A DNA stretch of 38,896 nucleotides from an uncultured Mycoplasmatota bacterium (GCA_947303405.1 CAMYYH010000006.1:1-38896), one strand, 5' to 3'; shown: positions 22,660-31,022, numbered from the stretch's first letter. A program made the numbers and translations. Notes: generated from the sequence alone by a model not told the origin.

Positions 22660-24330
22660 CTATGACCCGTTTTTTGTTGCAACTTCACCTTTTTTTACTA
22701 AGGTTGAAGCTACAACTTCTGAAAGCTCTGCTGGTACTTTTTCTTGGGAAGCAGTAGGGAATACTATTGGCCCTCTTCCTCTCAGTGCATAATTTACATC
22801 CCATACTATTGTTGTAACGTCGTCTAAACATCCATTTTTAATGCGAGCTTTGGAGATGGATTGGAATAGTTCAAAATATTCCTTTATCATTATGCTTACT
22901 CTTGCGCTAGCAAGATATAATCTGTCTTCTTGAATTTTTTGGTTAATTTTTATTACGTCATCTTCATCAAATGCTATTTCATCGCTCACTAGTGCTCTAA
23001 GAGCTTCCATGGCTTTTTCTTTACCCACTGTTGCTTGGGTTAATAATAATTTCTTTTTATTATAATTCGCAGATTGGTCCAATTCTATGTGTCTTATGAT
23101 AGCAACAAGAGCCTCTAAAGCATCATTTGTTGCCGTTACTGCTTTCCTATATTCTTCTGATTGTTTAGTAGGGGTACTGTTACTCAAGTCTACTCTATAG
23201 CCAAAATAGTCATAAACTGTTGAGGCTAATGCCGGCTGATTGTTAATAGTTTGATCTGTTGTATAGTATTCTTTTACTCTTGTTAGTGCTGAATGTAATA
23301 AGGTGGCTAATTTTTCCTCATTTTTTTTACCATATATAAGTCTGTGGTTATTGCGGTTTTCCATTTGAAAAAAATCACTTAGGCCAACAACTAACAGGTG
23401 TCTACTCAAGCCGCTAATTACGTTAGCAATTATTTTTTTGTTTTTTATATTAAGTGATTTTGGGGAAATAAAAGCAACTTTAAGTTTTTCTTCTAGATAA
23501 TGTCCCTCATACTTTTTGGCTTTTTCTTTTAATTCTTTTTGAAATATTTCAACTATTCTTTTAAATTTTTCGAAATCTATTATTTTTTGTTCCGGTTCGT
23601 AGTAGCATCCAGAATCCTTTATTTCTTTAAGTAATTTTGGAGGTAGATTATCTGGTAATGATATTTTAAAACCATTTTCTCTTTGCTGATTAGTATGCTC
23701 TGCTACATTTCTCACTAGAGAGTTAATATCTTTAATTGTTTTTCCAGCTAAACATTCTGATGTTTGCCATTTAGGCCCATCACTTGAGTTATTCTCAATA
23801 TAATAGGTTCTTTGAGGACTAGGTATATGCCTTGCTAAAGCCAGTGTTAATGCATCTATTTCTTCATTAATCCTTGCAACTTCTGTATCACGTAAATACG
23901 CTGTTTTTTTCATTGAGTTTATAACTATACTTTTAAAACCTTCTAGTGTCACATTTATATATTGACCAGTTTGTTGTAATGCTTCTAATTCTTCTTGAGA
24001 CATTTCCAGTATTCTAGCTAAATGAGGAAGGAATTGTAATCCTTCTACACCCAAAAGAGTTAATAGTGAATATTTAACTTCAGTATAGTTTATAACACGT
24101 TTTGGGATATTTGTACTTTCTCTTCTTAATATTTGGCTTTTGTAATCAAATAGCACTTGTTGTTCTAATGCCTTCTCGATGAATACTTGCAAGTAATTGT
24201 CGGATATTGTCTCTTTCATCTGCGCATAATTTATTAGTTCTATCGCTTTATCCCTTAGATTAGGATGTATATCTCCTATCGATTCTAAAAAAGTCTTTGG
24301 TAACTCTGTGCTTGCATATGGGTTTTTCAT
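22660..24330 (-). CDS. helical repeat-module protein (556 aa), paralog of the 951-aa protein
   Basis: 556 aa, soluble and helical, SD AAAGAGG. It carries one copy of the module of its neighbour: VEGLQFLPHLARIL (95-108), LALARHIPSP (163-172), NLPPKLLKEIKDSGCYYEPE (228-247). Its C-terminal part (STVYDYFGYRVDL, then SEEYRKAVTATNDALEALVA) parallels residues about 800-860 of the 951-aa protein. There is no catalytic motif, signal peptide or membrane helix. It sits immediately upstream of its larger relative on the same strand but with a separate promoter of identical type. It is probably a product of duplication, and I know of no named family that fits. Confidence 0.75.
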   Translation of the reverse strand: MKNPYASTELPKTFLESIGDIHPNLRDKAIELINYAQMKETISDNYLQVFIEKALEQQVLFDYKSQILRRESTNIPKRVINYTEVKYSLLTLLGVEGLQFLPHLARILEMSQEELEALQQTGQYINVTLEGFKSIVINSMKKTAYLRDTEVARINEEIDALTLALARHIPSPQRTYYIENNSSDGPKWQTSECLAGKTIKDINSLVRNVAEHTNQQRENGFKISLPDNLPPKLLKEIKDSGCYYEPEQKIIDFEKFKRIVEIFQKELKEKAKKYEGHYLEEKLKVAFISPKSLNIKNKKIIANVISGLSRHLLVVGLSDFFQMENRNNHRLIYGKKNEEKLATLLHSALTRVKEYYTTDQTINNQPALASTVYDYFGYRVDLSNSTPTKQSEEYRKAVTATNDALEALVAIIRHIELDQSANYNKKKLLLTQATVGKEKAMEALRALVSDEIAFDEDDVIKINQKIQEDRLYLASARVSIMIKEYFELFQSISKARIKNGCLDDVTTIVWDVNYALRGRGPIVFPTASQEKVPAELSEVVASTLVKKGEVATKNGS

Positions 24331-24377
24331 ATTGTATTCCTCTTTCCTATATAGTTTGGTTCAGTTATTAGGGTTTT

Positions 24378-24406
24378 ATTATATAACTTACTTTATTAGT
24401 TGTCTA
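24378..24406 (-). promoter_or_regulatory. promoter of the 556-aa gene
   Basis: On the minus strand TAGACA (24406-24401), 17 nt, TATAAT (24383-24378). Directly upstream lies a hairpin, AAGAAG (24411-24416) with CTTCTT (24424-24429). Confidence 0.65.
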
Positions 24407-24481
24407 TAGAAAGAAGATTTAGACTTCTTTTGTTTCGTGTATTTGGGGGGCTTATTTAGTGTTTAAGATGGTTAATGAATA

Positions 24482-24490
24482 TGCTATAAT
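24482..24490 (+). promoter_or_regulatory. extended -10 promoter of the HerA-like ATPase gene
   Basis: TGC-TATAAT at 24482-24490, predicted start near 24497, then SD GAGGTGA and ATG 24512. No clear -35. Confidence 0.6.
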
Positions 24491-24511
24491 TTTACTATGA
24501 GGTGACTAGGG

Positions 24512-26380
24512 ATGATATTAACGTCTGAGATATATCTAACTAAGAGTAAGGTTACTCCTGAAGAATGGTTAGAATTAATTAATACAATATCTGATTATAA
24601 TGGTTATTTAAAAAGATGGCGTATAATAATAGTTAATGAAAATAATCATTTAAGATATTTTGTTAAAACTAGATGTAGTTTACCTGCTTCTATAAAGGAT
24701 TTAAGTTGTTTCTTATTAAAAGAAGCAGAAGATATAAAAGAACCTGAGCCTAAATATTCTTCTTTTTCATTCCCTAGATTAGAGGATAATATTATAGATT
24801 TAATTAATTTTTGTGAAGTTAGAAATAAAGGAACACTTGAATATTTAGATATTAGATTTTCAAAGTCGTTAGATGGAAAAATAAAATCTAAAGTTAAGTA
24901 TTATATAAATAAAAATGGTATAGTTAAAAGATGTATAGTTCCTTTATCTATTCCTACTAATATTTTAGCTGTAGATTTTGCTGGAAATAGTAGATATTTT
25001 TATAAGAAATGTCCTAAGTATTTAGATATAAATAAGATATTACATTTATTAAATTCTGATTCTAGTAATGCTTTATTATCTGTTGATACATTTCCTTATT
25101 TACAGGGTAAGTTTTATTTAAACCAGAATAGTTTTTGTTTTGACAAGCACTCTATTATAATGGGTTCTTCTGGATGTGGTAAATCAAAGTTTATTAGTTT
25201 GTTAGTTAATAATATTTTTAAAAATGAAAGATTAAGACAGCAATACAAAGTTGTAGTAATAGATCCGCATGCAGCATTAGAAAATGATATTGGGGGGATT
25301 GGCAAAGTAATAGATTTTAAAGATAAATTGGATAGTATAGATTTATTTATTAATAATACTGAAGATATCGTAGCATCTACGGAGTTGTTAATAGATTTAT
25401 TTAAGGCTTTAATTGCTGATCAGTATAATTCTAAATTAGAAAGAGTCTTAAGACATTCTATACATGTATTATTAGCTGATAAAAGTTTTAATTTTAAAAG
25501 TTTAAGAAAATTATTATTAGATTTAGAATATAGAAATGATTTAATTAAAAAGGTAAAAAACAATGTGCCGGTTAGTGTGGTTGATTTTTTCTTAGTAGAT
25601 TTTAATGATTTAAGGACTAAGTCTTATTCGGAAACAATCTCACCAATAATTAGTTTTATAGATGAGATGGAAATGATACCGGTATTTAATTCAACTGATA
25701 TATCTACTAGCCTTAGTGATACTATTAAAGATAATTTCCTTACTCTATTCTCTTTAGATAGAACTAAATTAGGGGATAAAGTTACTAAGACTATTGCTGG
25801 ATTAATAATGCAACAATTATTAACTATTATTCAAATGAATGAAATTGATCAACATATTATTTTTATTATAGATGAAGTTGCAGTTATAGAGAATCCTATT
25901 CTTTCTAAATACTTATCTGAAGCTAGAAAGTATAATTTATCTTTAATACTAGCAGGGCAATACTTTAATCAGATATCGGAAGAATTAAAGAGTTCTATAT
26001 TTGCTAACGTAGTTAATTATTATATTTTTAGAGTATCTAAGTTAGATGCTAATATACTGGCTGATAGCTTTAATATGAAGATTCCTACTGATGATTCGCG
26101 AGAAACTAAGGTTAAATTATTATCTGAACTTAATAATAGAGAATGTATTGTTAGAGTATCTTCTAATGATGTGTTATTACCGGCTTTTAAGGGTGTTACT
26201 TTGAATTATACTAGTATTCCAAGAATAAAAAGGGAAAGTATAAAAGAAAGTAATAACTTGGAAGAAAATGATAATAAGTCTACTAAGACTAAGTTTAGTT
26301 TATATAGTAATGTTAGTTTGAAAGATATTATGATATCTACTTCAACTAACAGGAGAGGAGTAAGAAAGAATGGACGATAG
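24512..26380 (+). CDS. HerA/VirB4-like P-loop ATPase
   Basis: 622 aa. The N-terminal 200 residues are an unrecognised domain, possibly membrane-peripheral, with no signal peptide. The ATPase core starts with Walker A GSSGCGKSKF near 217. Then comes VVVIDPHAALEND (typical of the HerA/VirB4 DUF87 group), Walker B IIFIIDEVAVIENP near 450, and sensor-like LILAGQYFNQI. Such hexameric ATPases pump DNA or protein in conjugation, DNA repair and defence. No nuclease, NurA or SIR2 partner is adjacent. The only coupled gene is the overlapping cysteine-rich protein. The Lys/Ser-rich C-terminal tail is probably disordered. A motor or translocation role is solid at superfamily level. The pathway is unknown. 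Confidence 0.85.
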   Translation: MILTSEIYLTKSKVTPEEWLELINTISDYNGYLKRWRIIIVNENNHLRYFVKTRCSLPASIKDLSCFLLKEAEDIKEPEPKYSSFSFPRLEDNIIDLINFCEVRNKGTLEYLDIRFSKSLDGKIKSKVKYYINKNGIVKRCIVPLSIPTNILAVDFAGNSRYFYKKCPKYLDINKILHLLNSDSSNALLSVDTFPYLQGKFYLNQNSFCFDKHSIIMGSSGCGKSKFISLLVNNIFKNERLRQQYKVVVIDPHAALENDIGGIGKVIDFKDKLDSIDLFINNTEDIVASTELLIDLFKALIADQYNSKLERVLRHSIHVLLADKSFNFKSLRKLLLDLEYRNDLIKKVKNNVPVSVVDFFLVDFNDLRTKSYSETISPIISFIDEMEMIPVFNSTDISTSLSDTIKDNFLTLFSLDRTKLGDKVTKTIAGLIMQQLLTIIQMNEIDQHIIFIIDEVAVIENPILSKYLSEARKYNLSLILAGQYFNQISEELKSSIFANVVNYYIFRVSKLDANILADSFNMKIPTDDSRETKVKLLSELNNRECIVRVSSNDVLLPAFKGVTLNYTSIPRIKRESIKESNNLEENDNKSTKTKFSLYSNVSLKDIMISTSTNRRGVRKNGR

Positions 26381-27059
26381 TAAAGCATTAGAGATTATTA
26401 ATAAAATATTTAACAATGTATTTGAAAGGGATAATACTTATTCTCTTGAGGATATATTAGAAAAGTTTGCTTTTGATATAAAATTGCCAAAGCAAGTAAA
26501 TGACTCTACTACAAATGAAATTACTTGGGCTGATGCGATTAATAGTGGCAGATATATAACTTCTAAGAATGCAGAAAAGAAAGAAGATTGGATGCTTAAA
26601 AAAAGAGAGATTAATAATCTTCAAGAATTAATAGATATTTGGGCATCTATTAATTTAACTACAACAGAAAGAGTATTTGACTCTATTAATGTAGCTAAAA
26701 GTGATACGATATATAGAAGCGAAAATGTGTATAGAAGTACAGATTGTAGTGATTCTAAGAATCTTGTATATTGTGACACTTGTTTAGATTCAGAATATTT
26801 ACTAGCTTCTCAAAGATCTAATACATCTAGTTTTTGTATTAGATGTGATGATTCAAAGGGATGTAGTAATTGTTATAACGTTATATATTCTGCTAAAGTA
26901 AGTAATTCTTTATTTATTCAAGATTGTTATGATATTCATGAGTGTATGTTTTGCTCTCATATAAGTAATAAAAGATATTGTATAGCTAATATGCAATTTG
27001 AAGAAGAAGAATATTTTGAAATAAAGAAGTTAATTATTGAGTGGATATTAAGTTCATAA
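26370..27059 (+). CDS. cysteine-rich repeat protein overlapping the ATPase gene
   Basis: 229 aa, starting inside the last codons of the ATPase gene (11-nt overlap, SD GGAGAGGAG), so expression is coupled. The N-terminal 100 residues are helical and charged. From about 105 on, short repeats of roughly 10-14 residues run through the protein around Ser, Asn and Cys: SDTIYRSENVYRSTDCSDSK, NLVYCDTCLDSEYLLASQ, CIRCDDSKGCSNCYNVIYSA, SNSLFIQDCYDIHECMFCSH. It closes with NKRYCIANMQFEEEEYFEIK. The repeats suggest a solenoid, possibly metal-stabilised by CxxC pairs. The end (NKxYCIxNxQxxxEEY) recalls cysteine-rich proteins I remember from candidate-phyla bacteria, which is from memory and unverified. 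Function unknown. Confidence 0.65.
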   Translation: MDDSKALEIINKIFNNVFERDNTYSLEDILEKFAFDIKLPKQVNDSTTNEITWADAINSGRYITSKNAEKKEDWMLKKREINNLQELIDIWASINLTTTERVFDSINVAKSDTIYRSENVYRSTDCSDSKNLVYCDTCLDSEYLLASQRSNTSSFCIRCDDSKGCSNCYNVIYSAKVSNSLFIQDCYDIHECMFCSHISNKRYCIANMQFEEEEYFEIKKLIIEWILSS

Positions 27060-27076
27060 CTCCCACTCCCTAAACA

Positions 27077-27117
27077 CGAACAAATATATTGACGAACAAA
27101 TATATTTGTTTTATAAT
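27077..27117 (+). promoter_or_regulatory. operator-bearing promoter of the polymerase operon (SOS-like)
   Basis: TTGACG (27089-27094), a 17-nt spacer, and TATAAT (27112-27117). The spacer contains the perfect palindrome AACAAATATATTTGTT (27095-27110). The sequence CGAACAAATATATT occurs twice, at 27077-27090 and 27093-27106, 16 nt apart. The CGAAC start resembles the Firmicutes LexA box (CGAAC...GTTCG), and a repressor bound here would block RNA polymerase. LexA is the likely binder given the downstream error-prone polymerase. Confidence 0.7.
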
Positions 27118-27140
27118 GTGCTTAGAAAGGGAGTGAAAAA

Positions 27141-28379
27141 ATGAATATACTAAGTATTGATTTAAAAAGTTTTTTTGCTTCCTGTGAATGTGTAGCTAGA
27201 GGATTGGATCCCTTTACTACTCCTTTGGTAGTAGCTAATCCTTCACAAGGTGGAGGAGCAATAACTCTAGCTGTAACCCCTTACTTGAAAAAGCAAGGGG
27301 TTCCTTCTCGTGGAAGGATATATCAAATACCAAAAAATATCAAATATATGATAGTCCCACCAAGAATGAATTACTATGTAGCTATGAGTAAAAGAGTTAT
27401 AAAGGTTTATTTAAGTTATGTAGCTAAAGAAGATTTACATGTCTACTCTATTGATGAATGTTTTTTGGATGTAACTCATTATTTAAGATTATATAAGAAA
27501 ACAGATTATGAGTTAGCAGAAGAAATATTAAAAGAGATAACTAAACGAACGGGCTTAACGGCTACTTGTGGGATAGGACCAAATATATTTTTAGCTAAGG
27601 TAGCAATGGATACGGAAGCTAAAAAGTATAAAAATGGGATTGCCAAGTGGACGGAAGAAGATATTGAAAAGAAGTTATGGAAGATTACTCCTCTATCTAA
27701 GATGTGGAGTATCGGACCAAGGATGGAAAGAAGACTTAATAAATTAGGTATATACTCAGTTGGGGATTTAGCACTTACGAAAAAAGAGTATTTAAAAGAT
27801 AAGTTTGGAGTTATGGGAGAAGAGTTATGGTTAAGGGCTAATGGTATAGATGAGACAGTTATCTCTAAAATGGATAGAAATGTTAAGGAGAAATCTTTTT
27901 CTAATAGTCAGGTTTTATTTAAAGATTATAATGGGGATAATATAAAAATAATTATCGAGGAAACGGTAGATGTGGTAGTAAAAAGGCTAAGAATGGCCAA
28001 TAAACAAACACAAGTAATTGGTCTAGGTATAGGATATTCTAAGACTTATGGAGGGGGCTTTTATAGAGTTAGTAAACTAGATAATCCGACGGATAATTTA
28101 AATACTATACTAAATACTTGCTATATATTATTTGATAGATATTATACTAATAAACCGATAAGAAGAGTAGCAATAAGTTGTGGTGGTTTGATAGACAAGA
28201 CTTATAAACAGCTAAATTTATTCTCAAGTCCAGAAGAAGATAAAGATGAGAAGAAGGATAAAGTAATAGACGAAATAACTAGTAAATACGGAAGAAATAG
28301 TATACTTAGAGCTTCTTCCCTACTCAGTGATTCAACTATAAGAGATAGAAATAAAAAGAGAGGTGGTCATAATGAATAA
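27141..28379 (+). CDS. Y-family DNA polymerase (UmuC/UvrX-like)
   Basis: 412 aa, SD AAAGGGAGTG. The catalytic carboxylates are in place: LSIDLKSFFASCE at the N-terminus and YSIDECFLDVTHYL near 103-116 (the SxDE motif). The palm and fingers are followed by the helix-hairpin-helix thumb (MWSIGPRMERRLNKLGIYSVGD) and a little-finger domain (RNVKEKSFSNSQVLFKDY, LGIGYSKTYGGGFYR). The pattern matches Bacillus UvrX/YqjW and plasmid UmuC-like translesion polymerases more than DinB. It bypasses lesions at stalled forks and is usually SOS-induced. The following YolD-like gene overlaps it, which is the classic pairing. Confidence 0.93.
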   Translation: MNILSIDLKSFFASCECVARGLDPFTTPLVVANPSQGGGAITLAVTPYLKKQGVPSRGRIYQIPKNIKYMIVPPRMNYYVAMSKRVIKVYLSYVAKEDLHVYSIDECFLDVTHYLRLYKKTDYELAEEILKEITKRTGLTATCGIGPNIFLAKVAMDTEAKKYKNGIAKWTEEDIEKKLWKITPLSKMWSIGPRMERRLNKLGIYSVGDLALTKKEYLKDKFGVMGEELWLRANGIDETVISKMDRNVKEKSFSNSQVLFKDYNGDNIKIIIEETVDVVVKRLRMANKQTQVIGLGIGYSKTYGGGFYRVSKLDNPTDNLNTILNTCYILFDRYYTNKPIRRVAISCGGLIDKTYKQLNLFSSPEEDKDEKKDKVIDEITSKYGRNSILRASSLLSDSTIRDRNKKRGGHNE

Positions 28380-28671
28380 GTGGATGCCTTTTAATGCTGT
28401 ATGTGATGGGAATAGTTTAGTAGATGAGATAGAAAAAGAAAAGAGAAGATTTTATAAACCTACTCTTTCAGAAGAACAATTAAAAGAGATACAAGAAGTA
28501 ATATATGAAGCTTATAATAATAAAAATATTATTAATATAAAGTACTATCAAGCTGGGTATTGTCTTGAAATAAGAAATATTATTAAGAAGATTGATGAAA
28601 TAAATAGAAGGATAGTATTTAATAATGGGAAAATCATTTTCTTTTCCCAGATTCTTGCTGCTTACGAGTAA
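28372..28671 (+). CDS. YolD-like protein
   Basis: 99 aa from ATG 28372, overlapping the polymerase stop. A GTG at 28363 is part of the ribosome site GAGGTGGT. It begins NKWMPFNAVCDG (YolD proteins start with a W-x-P-F/Y-x-A-like segment), has a helical EEQLKEIQEVIYEAYNN stretch and a beta part GYCLEIRNIIKKIDEINRRI. YolD (DUF1813) genes sit beside UmuC-like polymerases in Bacillus and are thought to act as the UmuD-like partner, though the mechanism is unproven. It is cotranscribed with and translationally coupled to the polymerase. Confidence 0.85.
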   Translation: MNKWMPFNAVCDGNSLVDEIEKEKRRFYKPTLSEEQLKEIQEVIYEAYNNKNIINIKYYQAGYCLEIRNIIKKIDEINRRIVFNNGKIIFFSQILAAYE

Positions 28672-28823
28672 AATCATATAGAGTTTTGTATGCATTGCAC
28701 TGGTATATAATCCAGGGAATAATCTTTTGTCTAAATTTAATCTTTCCAAAAACTTACTGTACATACACACTTTCTTAAATACTAAGTTCCTAATAGTCCA
28801 ACTCTCTTTTAGATAAGTAAAGT

Positions 28824-28840
28824 GAAATATATTATATTTC
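28824..28840. repeat. short palindrome in the 28672-28865 intergenic gap
   Basis: GAAATATA-T-TATATTTC is a perfect 8-bp dyad. The gap between the plus-strand YolD-like gene and the minus-strand TPM gene holds no convincing gene. No strong plus-strand terminator with a T run is seen after the YolD-like gene. Confidence 0.4.
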
Positions 28841-28865
28841 CCTACCCCTACTATTATAAAAAGGC

Positions 28866-28895
28866 ATAAAAAAAGGGAATTGGTAAAAATCCCCT
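28866..28895 (-). terminator. terminator after the TPM-domain gene
   Basis: On the minus strand AGGGGA, a 10-nt loop, TTCCCT, then T7. It overlaps the last base pairs of the gene's stop region. Confidence 0.75.
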
Positions 28896-29841
28896 AACCG
28901 TGACGACCTCCACCACTTGAGTGTCCTCCACCGGAGTGACCACTACTAGAGGAGTGTCCTCCACCACCGCCTGAAGACGAACTTGCTGGAGGAATATATG
29001 TGCGATTGGTTATTGAATTTACCAATTCATCTCTTTTTACAAGAATATTAATATTTCCTTCGTCAACATAGACTGTTGCATCAGTAGCGTTTCTTATCAT
29101 TTTATTCTTTTTTACCATACTAGCTACAGATATAAGAGAAATAATAGCCGATATAATGATTGATGGCAATATAGGAATTTGGTAGTTAATAATTTTTCTT
29201 AGTTTACCATTTTCATCAATGTAATATCTATTAGATTCTCTTAAAAAGCCATCATTATCTACAAAATAGTTTTCTAGTTTACCATAATCATAATAGTCAT
29301 TTAATCTAGATATTAGATGTTTGATACTTGATAAGTATTCTTTATTACGTATTTCATCAAATATCTCATCTAGAAGGTCAGATAATCTAGTGTCATAATA
29401 GTATAGTTGAGCATCACCAAATGAATATAAATCAAAATAGCGATCTTCTTCGTAATCATTACGGAAGAATAAAATACCATTTTTATTAAAATCGTTAAAG
29501 TCATAGAAGTCAGTAGCGTAATCCTCGTTTTCTTGATCATCGGTATATGGTAAGGACTTAGTTAGTATTACTAAATCAAAGCCAGTTTTTTCATTAAAAC
29601 CACTAATAAGATCATATAGCTCTTGTTCTTCTTCGTCCGTTAGTATTTCAGCAAAGTCATATAATTTTTCAGAAGCATCAACGTATGGAGTATCTAATAC
29701 ATATTTCTTATTTTTGGGTGTTACTTCATATTTAGTAACACCATAATTTTCTATTCCTTCTCTTGATTTAGTATTAGTACTAGCTAGGATTATAGTTGGG
29801 AATAGTAATAAAATAATAAATAGTAAATATATCTTCTTCAT
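28894..29841 (-). CDS. TPM-domain membrane protein with Gly/Ser/His-rich tail
   Basis: 315 aa from ATG 29841 (SD GGGGTGAT). A signal peptide or N-terminal helix (KKIYLLFIILLLFPTIILAS) leads to an extracellular TPM domain from about 50: VDASEKLYDFAEILTDEEEQ, GFDLVILTKSLPY, NGILFFRNDYEE. A membrane helix near 220-240 (IPILPSIIISAIISLISVAS) follows. A cytoplasmic stretch ends in a tail of about 30 residues made of Gly, Ser and His (GGGGGHSSSS, GHSGGGHSSGGGRHG). TPM domains occur in plant and cyanobacterial photosystem repair and in many bacterial surface proteins, where their role is unclear. The His-rich tail may bind metal. It follows the zinc-ribbon gene with a 5-nt gap, a recurrent pair. Confidence 0.88.
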   Translation of the reverse strand: MKKIYLLFIILLLFPTIILASTNTKSREGIENYGVTKYEVTPKNKKYVLDTPYVDASEKLYDFAEILTDEEEQELYDLISGFNEKTGFDLVILTKSLPYTDDQENEDYATDFYDFNDFNKNGILFFRNDYEEDRYFDLYSFGDAQLYYYDTRLSDLLDEIFDEIRNKEYLSSIKHLISRLNDYYDYGKLENYFVDNDGFLRESNRYYIDENGKLRKIINYQIPILPSIIISAIISLISVASMVKKNKMIRNATDATVYVDEGNINILVKRDELVNSITNRTYIPPASSSSGGGGGHSSSSGHSGGGHSSGGGRHG

Positions 29842-29846
29842 AATTA

Positions 29847-30992
29847 TCACCCCACTAGCATTACAGCAAGACATATTAAATATATAACGGCAAAGCAACC
29901 TGCAAATATTAATATGCCATATCTTACTGCCTTTTTCTTATCTAAAGGGATATTACCTATAAACTTACCTGTTTGACCATTCATAGCGAATATGTAAGTC
30001 TTATCACCATACTTAACATTAACCATCCAAACAGGCAATAAGGCATATTCAATATTAGAGTCAACAGGTTTTAAGGTATCTTCGGTAATTGTTTTAGTAG
30101 CAAATGCAGAACCCTTATACATAATATTTCTTGTAGAATTTAAAGCTCTATTATCAGCTTCAGCGTTAGTTTGTTCACTTGCTACATCATATTTCTCTGC
30201 AAAGAAACCTGATAAATAGGCATGATTATATTTAATTAATTCACTATAGTCAAAAGGTTCAATGGAGTTCATAATGTCATTATCAAAGTTATTAGATCCA
30301 TCAACAGGGATTCTAACAAAGGAAACGGAACCCGAGCGATATAGTTTATAATAATCCGTTTTTGTATATCTATAGTCACCAGAATGCCATGAACTAACTC
30401 TAGTAGCACTAGCGTTTAAATCACCTTTAATAGTCGTATTATGAAGCCAAAATGGGATATAAACACCCTTTATTTTTTCGATATTCTTTTTATTGTTAAA
30501 ATCCTTTGGACATAGAGGTCTTCCTTTAGAGATATTAACAAAAGCATCTATTGCTTCTTTGTTAGTCTTTTTAAATGGAATAATTGAATTAGGAGCAAAC
30601 TTACCACTTAGTTTACTCTTTAGAATAGCTATACTACCGCAGTAAACACAGAAGGTTGCAGCTGTATTTTCATCGGCTACTATCTCTGCTCCACAGTTTT
30701 GACACTTATAAGATAATAAATCTAATTCTTCTTCGTTCTCATTTTCGGCAATATCGTTTGCTTCTTTACTACTAGCGTTATTATATTTTTGCATGTCTTC
30801 TAGAGTAAACTCGCTTAAGCAGTATTCACATTTCCACTTATTAAGGGTTGGGTTAAATGCGATAGGAGCACTACAGGCAGGACACTTATTGTTAATTGCT
30901 TTTTCTTTATCTTTTATAATATTTATTTTTTCTACTTTTTTAGTTTCTTTTTTTACAGTTTCCGCTTTTTTATTACTTTTTTTCTTGGCCAT
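29847..30992 (-). CDS. zinc-ribbon (TFIIB-type) membrane-anchored protein
   Basis: 381 aa from ATG 30992 (SD AGGTGAT). Upstream in-frame codons to 31055 lie across the promoter. A Lys-rich start (KKKSNKKAETVKKETKK) precedes two zinc ribbons: CPACSAPIAFNPTLNKWKCE-YC near 37-58 and CQNCGAEIVADEN...CVYCG near 92-115. A beta-rich domain follows (YIPFWLHNTTIKGDLNASAT, RSGSVSFVRIPVDGSNNFDN, AEKYDVASEQTNAEADNR, EYALLPVWMVNVKYGDKTY). One C-terminal membrane helix ends the protein (ILIFAGCFAVIYLICLAVML). This is a known Firmicutes family of unknown function, often next to TPM proteins, as here. It is transcribed from its own extended -10 promoter. Confidence 0.85.
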   Translation of the reverse strand: MAKKKSNKKAETVKKETKKVEKINIIKDKEKAINNKCPACSAPIAFNPTLNKWKCEYCLSEFTLEDMQKYNNASSKEANDIAENENEEELDLLSYKCQNCGAEIVADENTAATFCVYCGSIAILKSKLSGKFAPNSIIPFKKTNKEAIDAFVNISKGRPLCPKDFNNKKNIEKIKGVYIPFWLHNTTIKGDLNASATRVSSWHSGDYRYTKTDYYKLYRSGSVSFVRIPVDGSNNFDNDIMNSIEPFDYSELIKYNHAYLSGFFAEKYDVASEQTNAEADNRALNSTRNIMYKGSAFATKTITEDTLKPVDSNIEYALLPVWMVNVKYGDKTYIFAMNGQTGKFIGNIPLDKKKAVRYGILIFAGCFAVIYLICLAVMLVG

Positions 30993-31013
30993 TTTATCAC
31001 CTATTCTATATAG

Positions 31014-31022
31014 ATTATAACA
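31014..31022 (-). promoter_or_regulatory. extended -10 promoter for the zinc-ribbon/TPM pair
   Basis: On the minus strand TGT-TATAAT, about 22 nt before the start codon. Between it and the RmuC gene lie two weak hairpins: ATACTTT/AAAGTAT at 31062-31090, and GGTGAAT/ATTCGCC on the minus strand. Confidence 0.6.

Noticed and set aside
28480-28770. 96-aa minus-strand ORF over the YolD-like gene
   Set aside because: It is mostly antisense to YolD, which is supported by family pattern and coupling to the polymerase. No SD.
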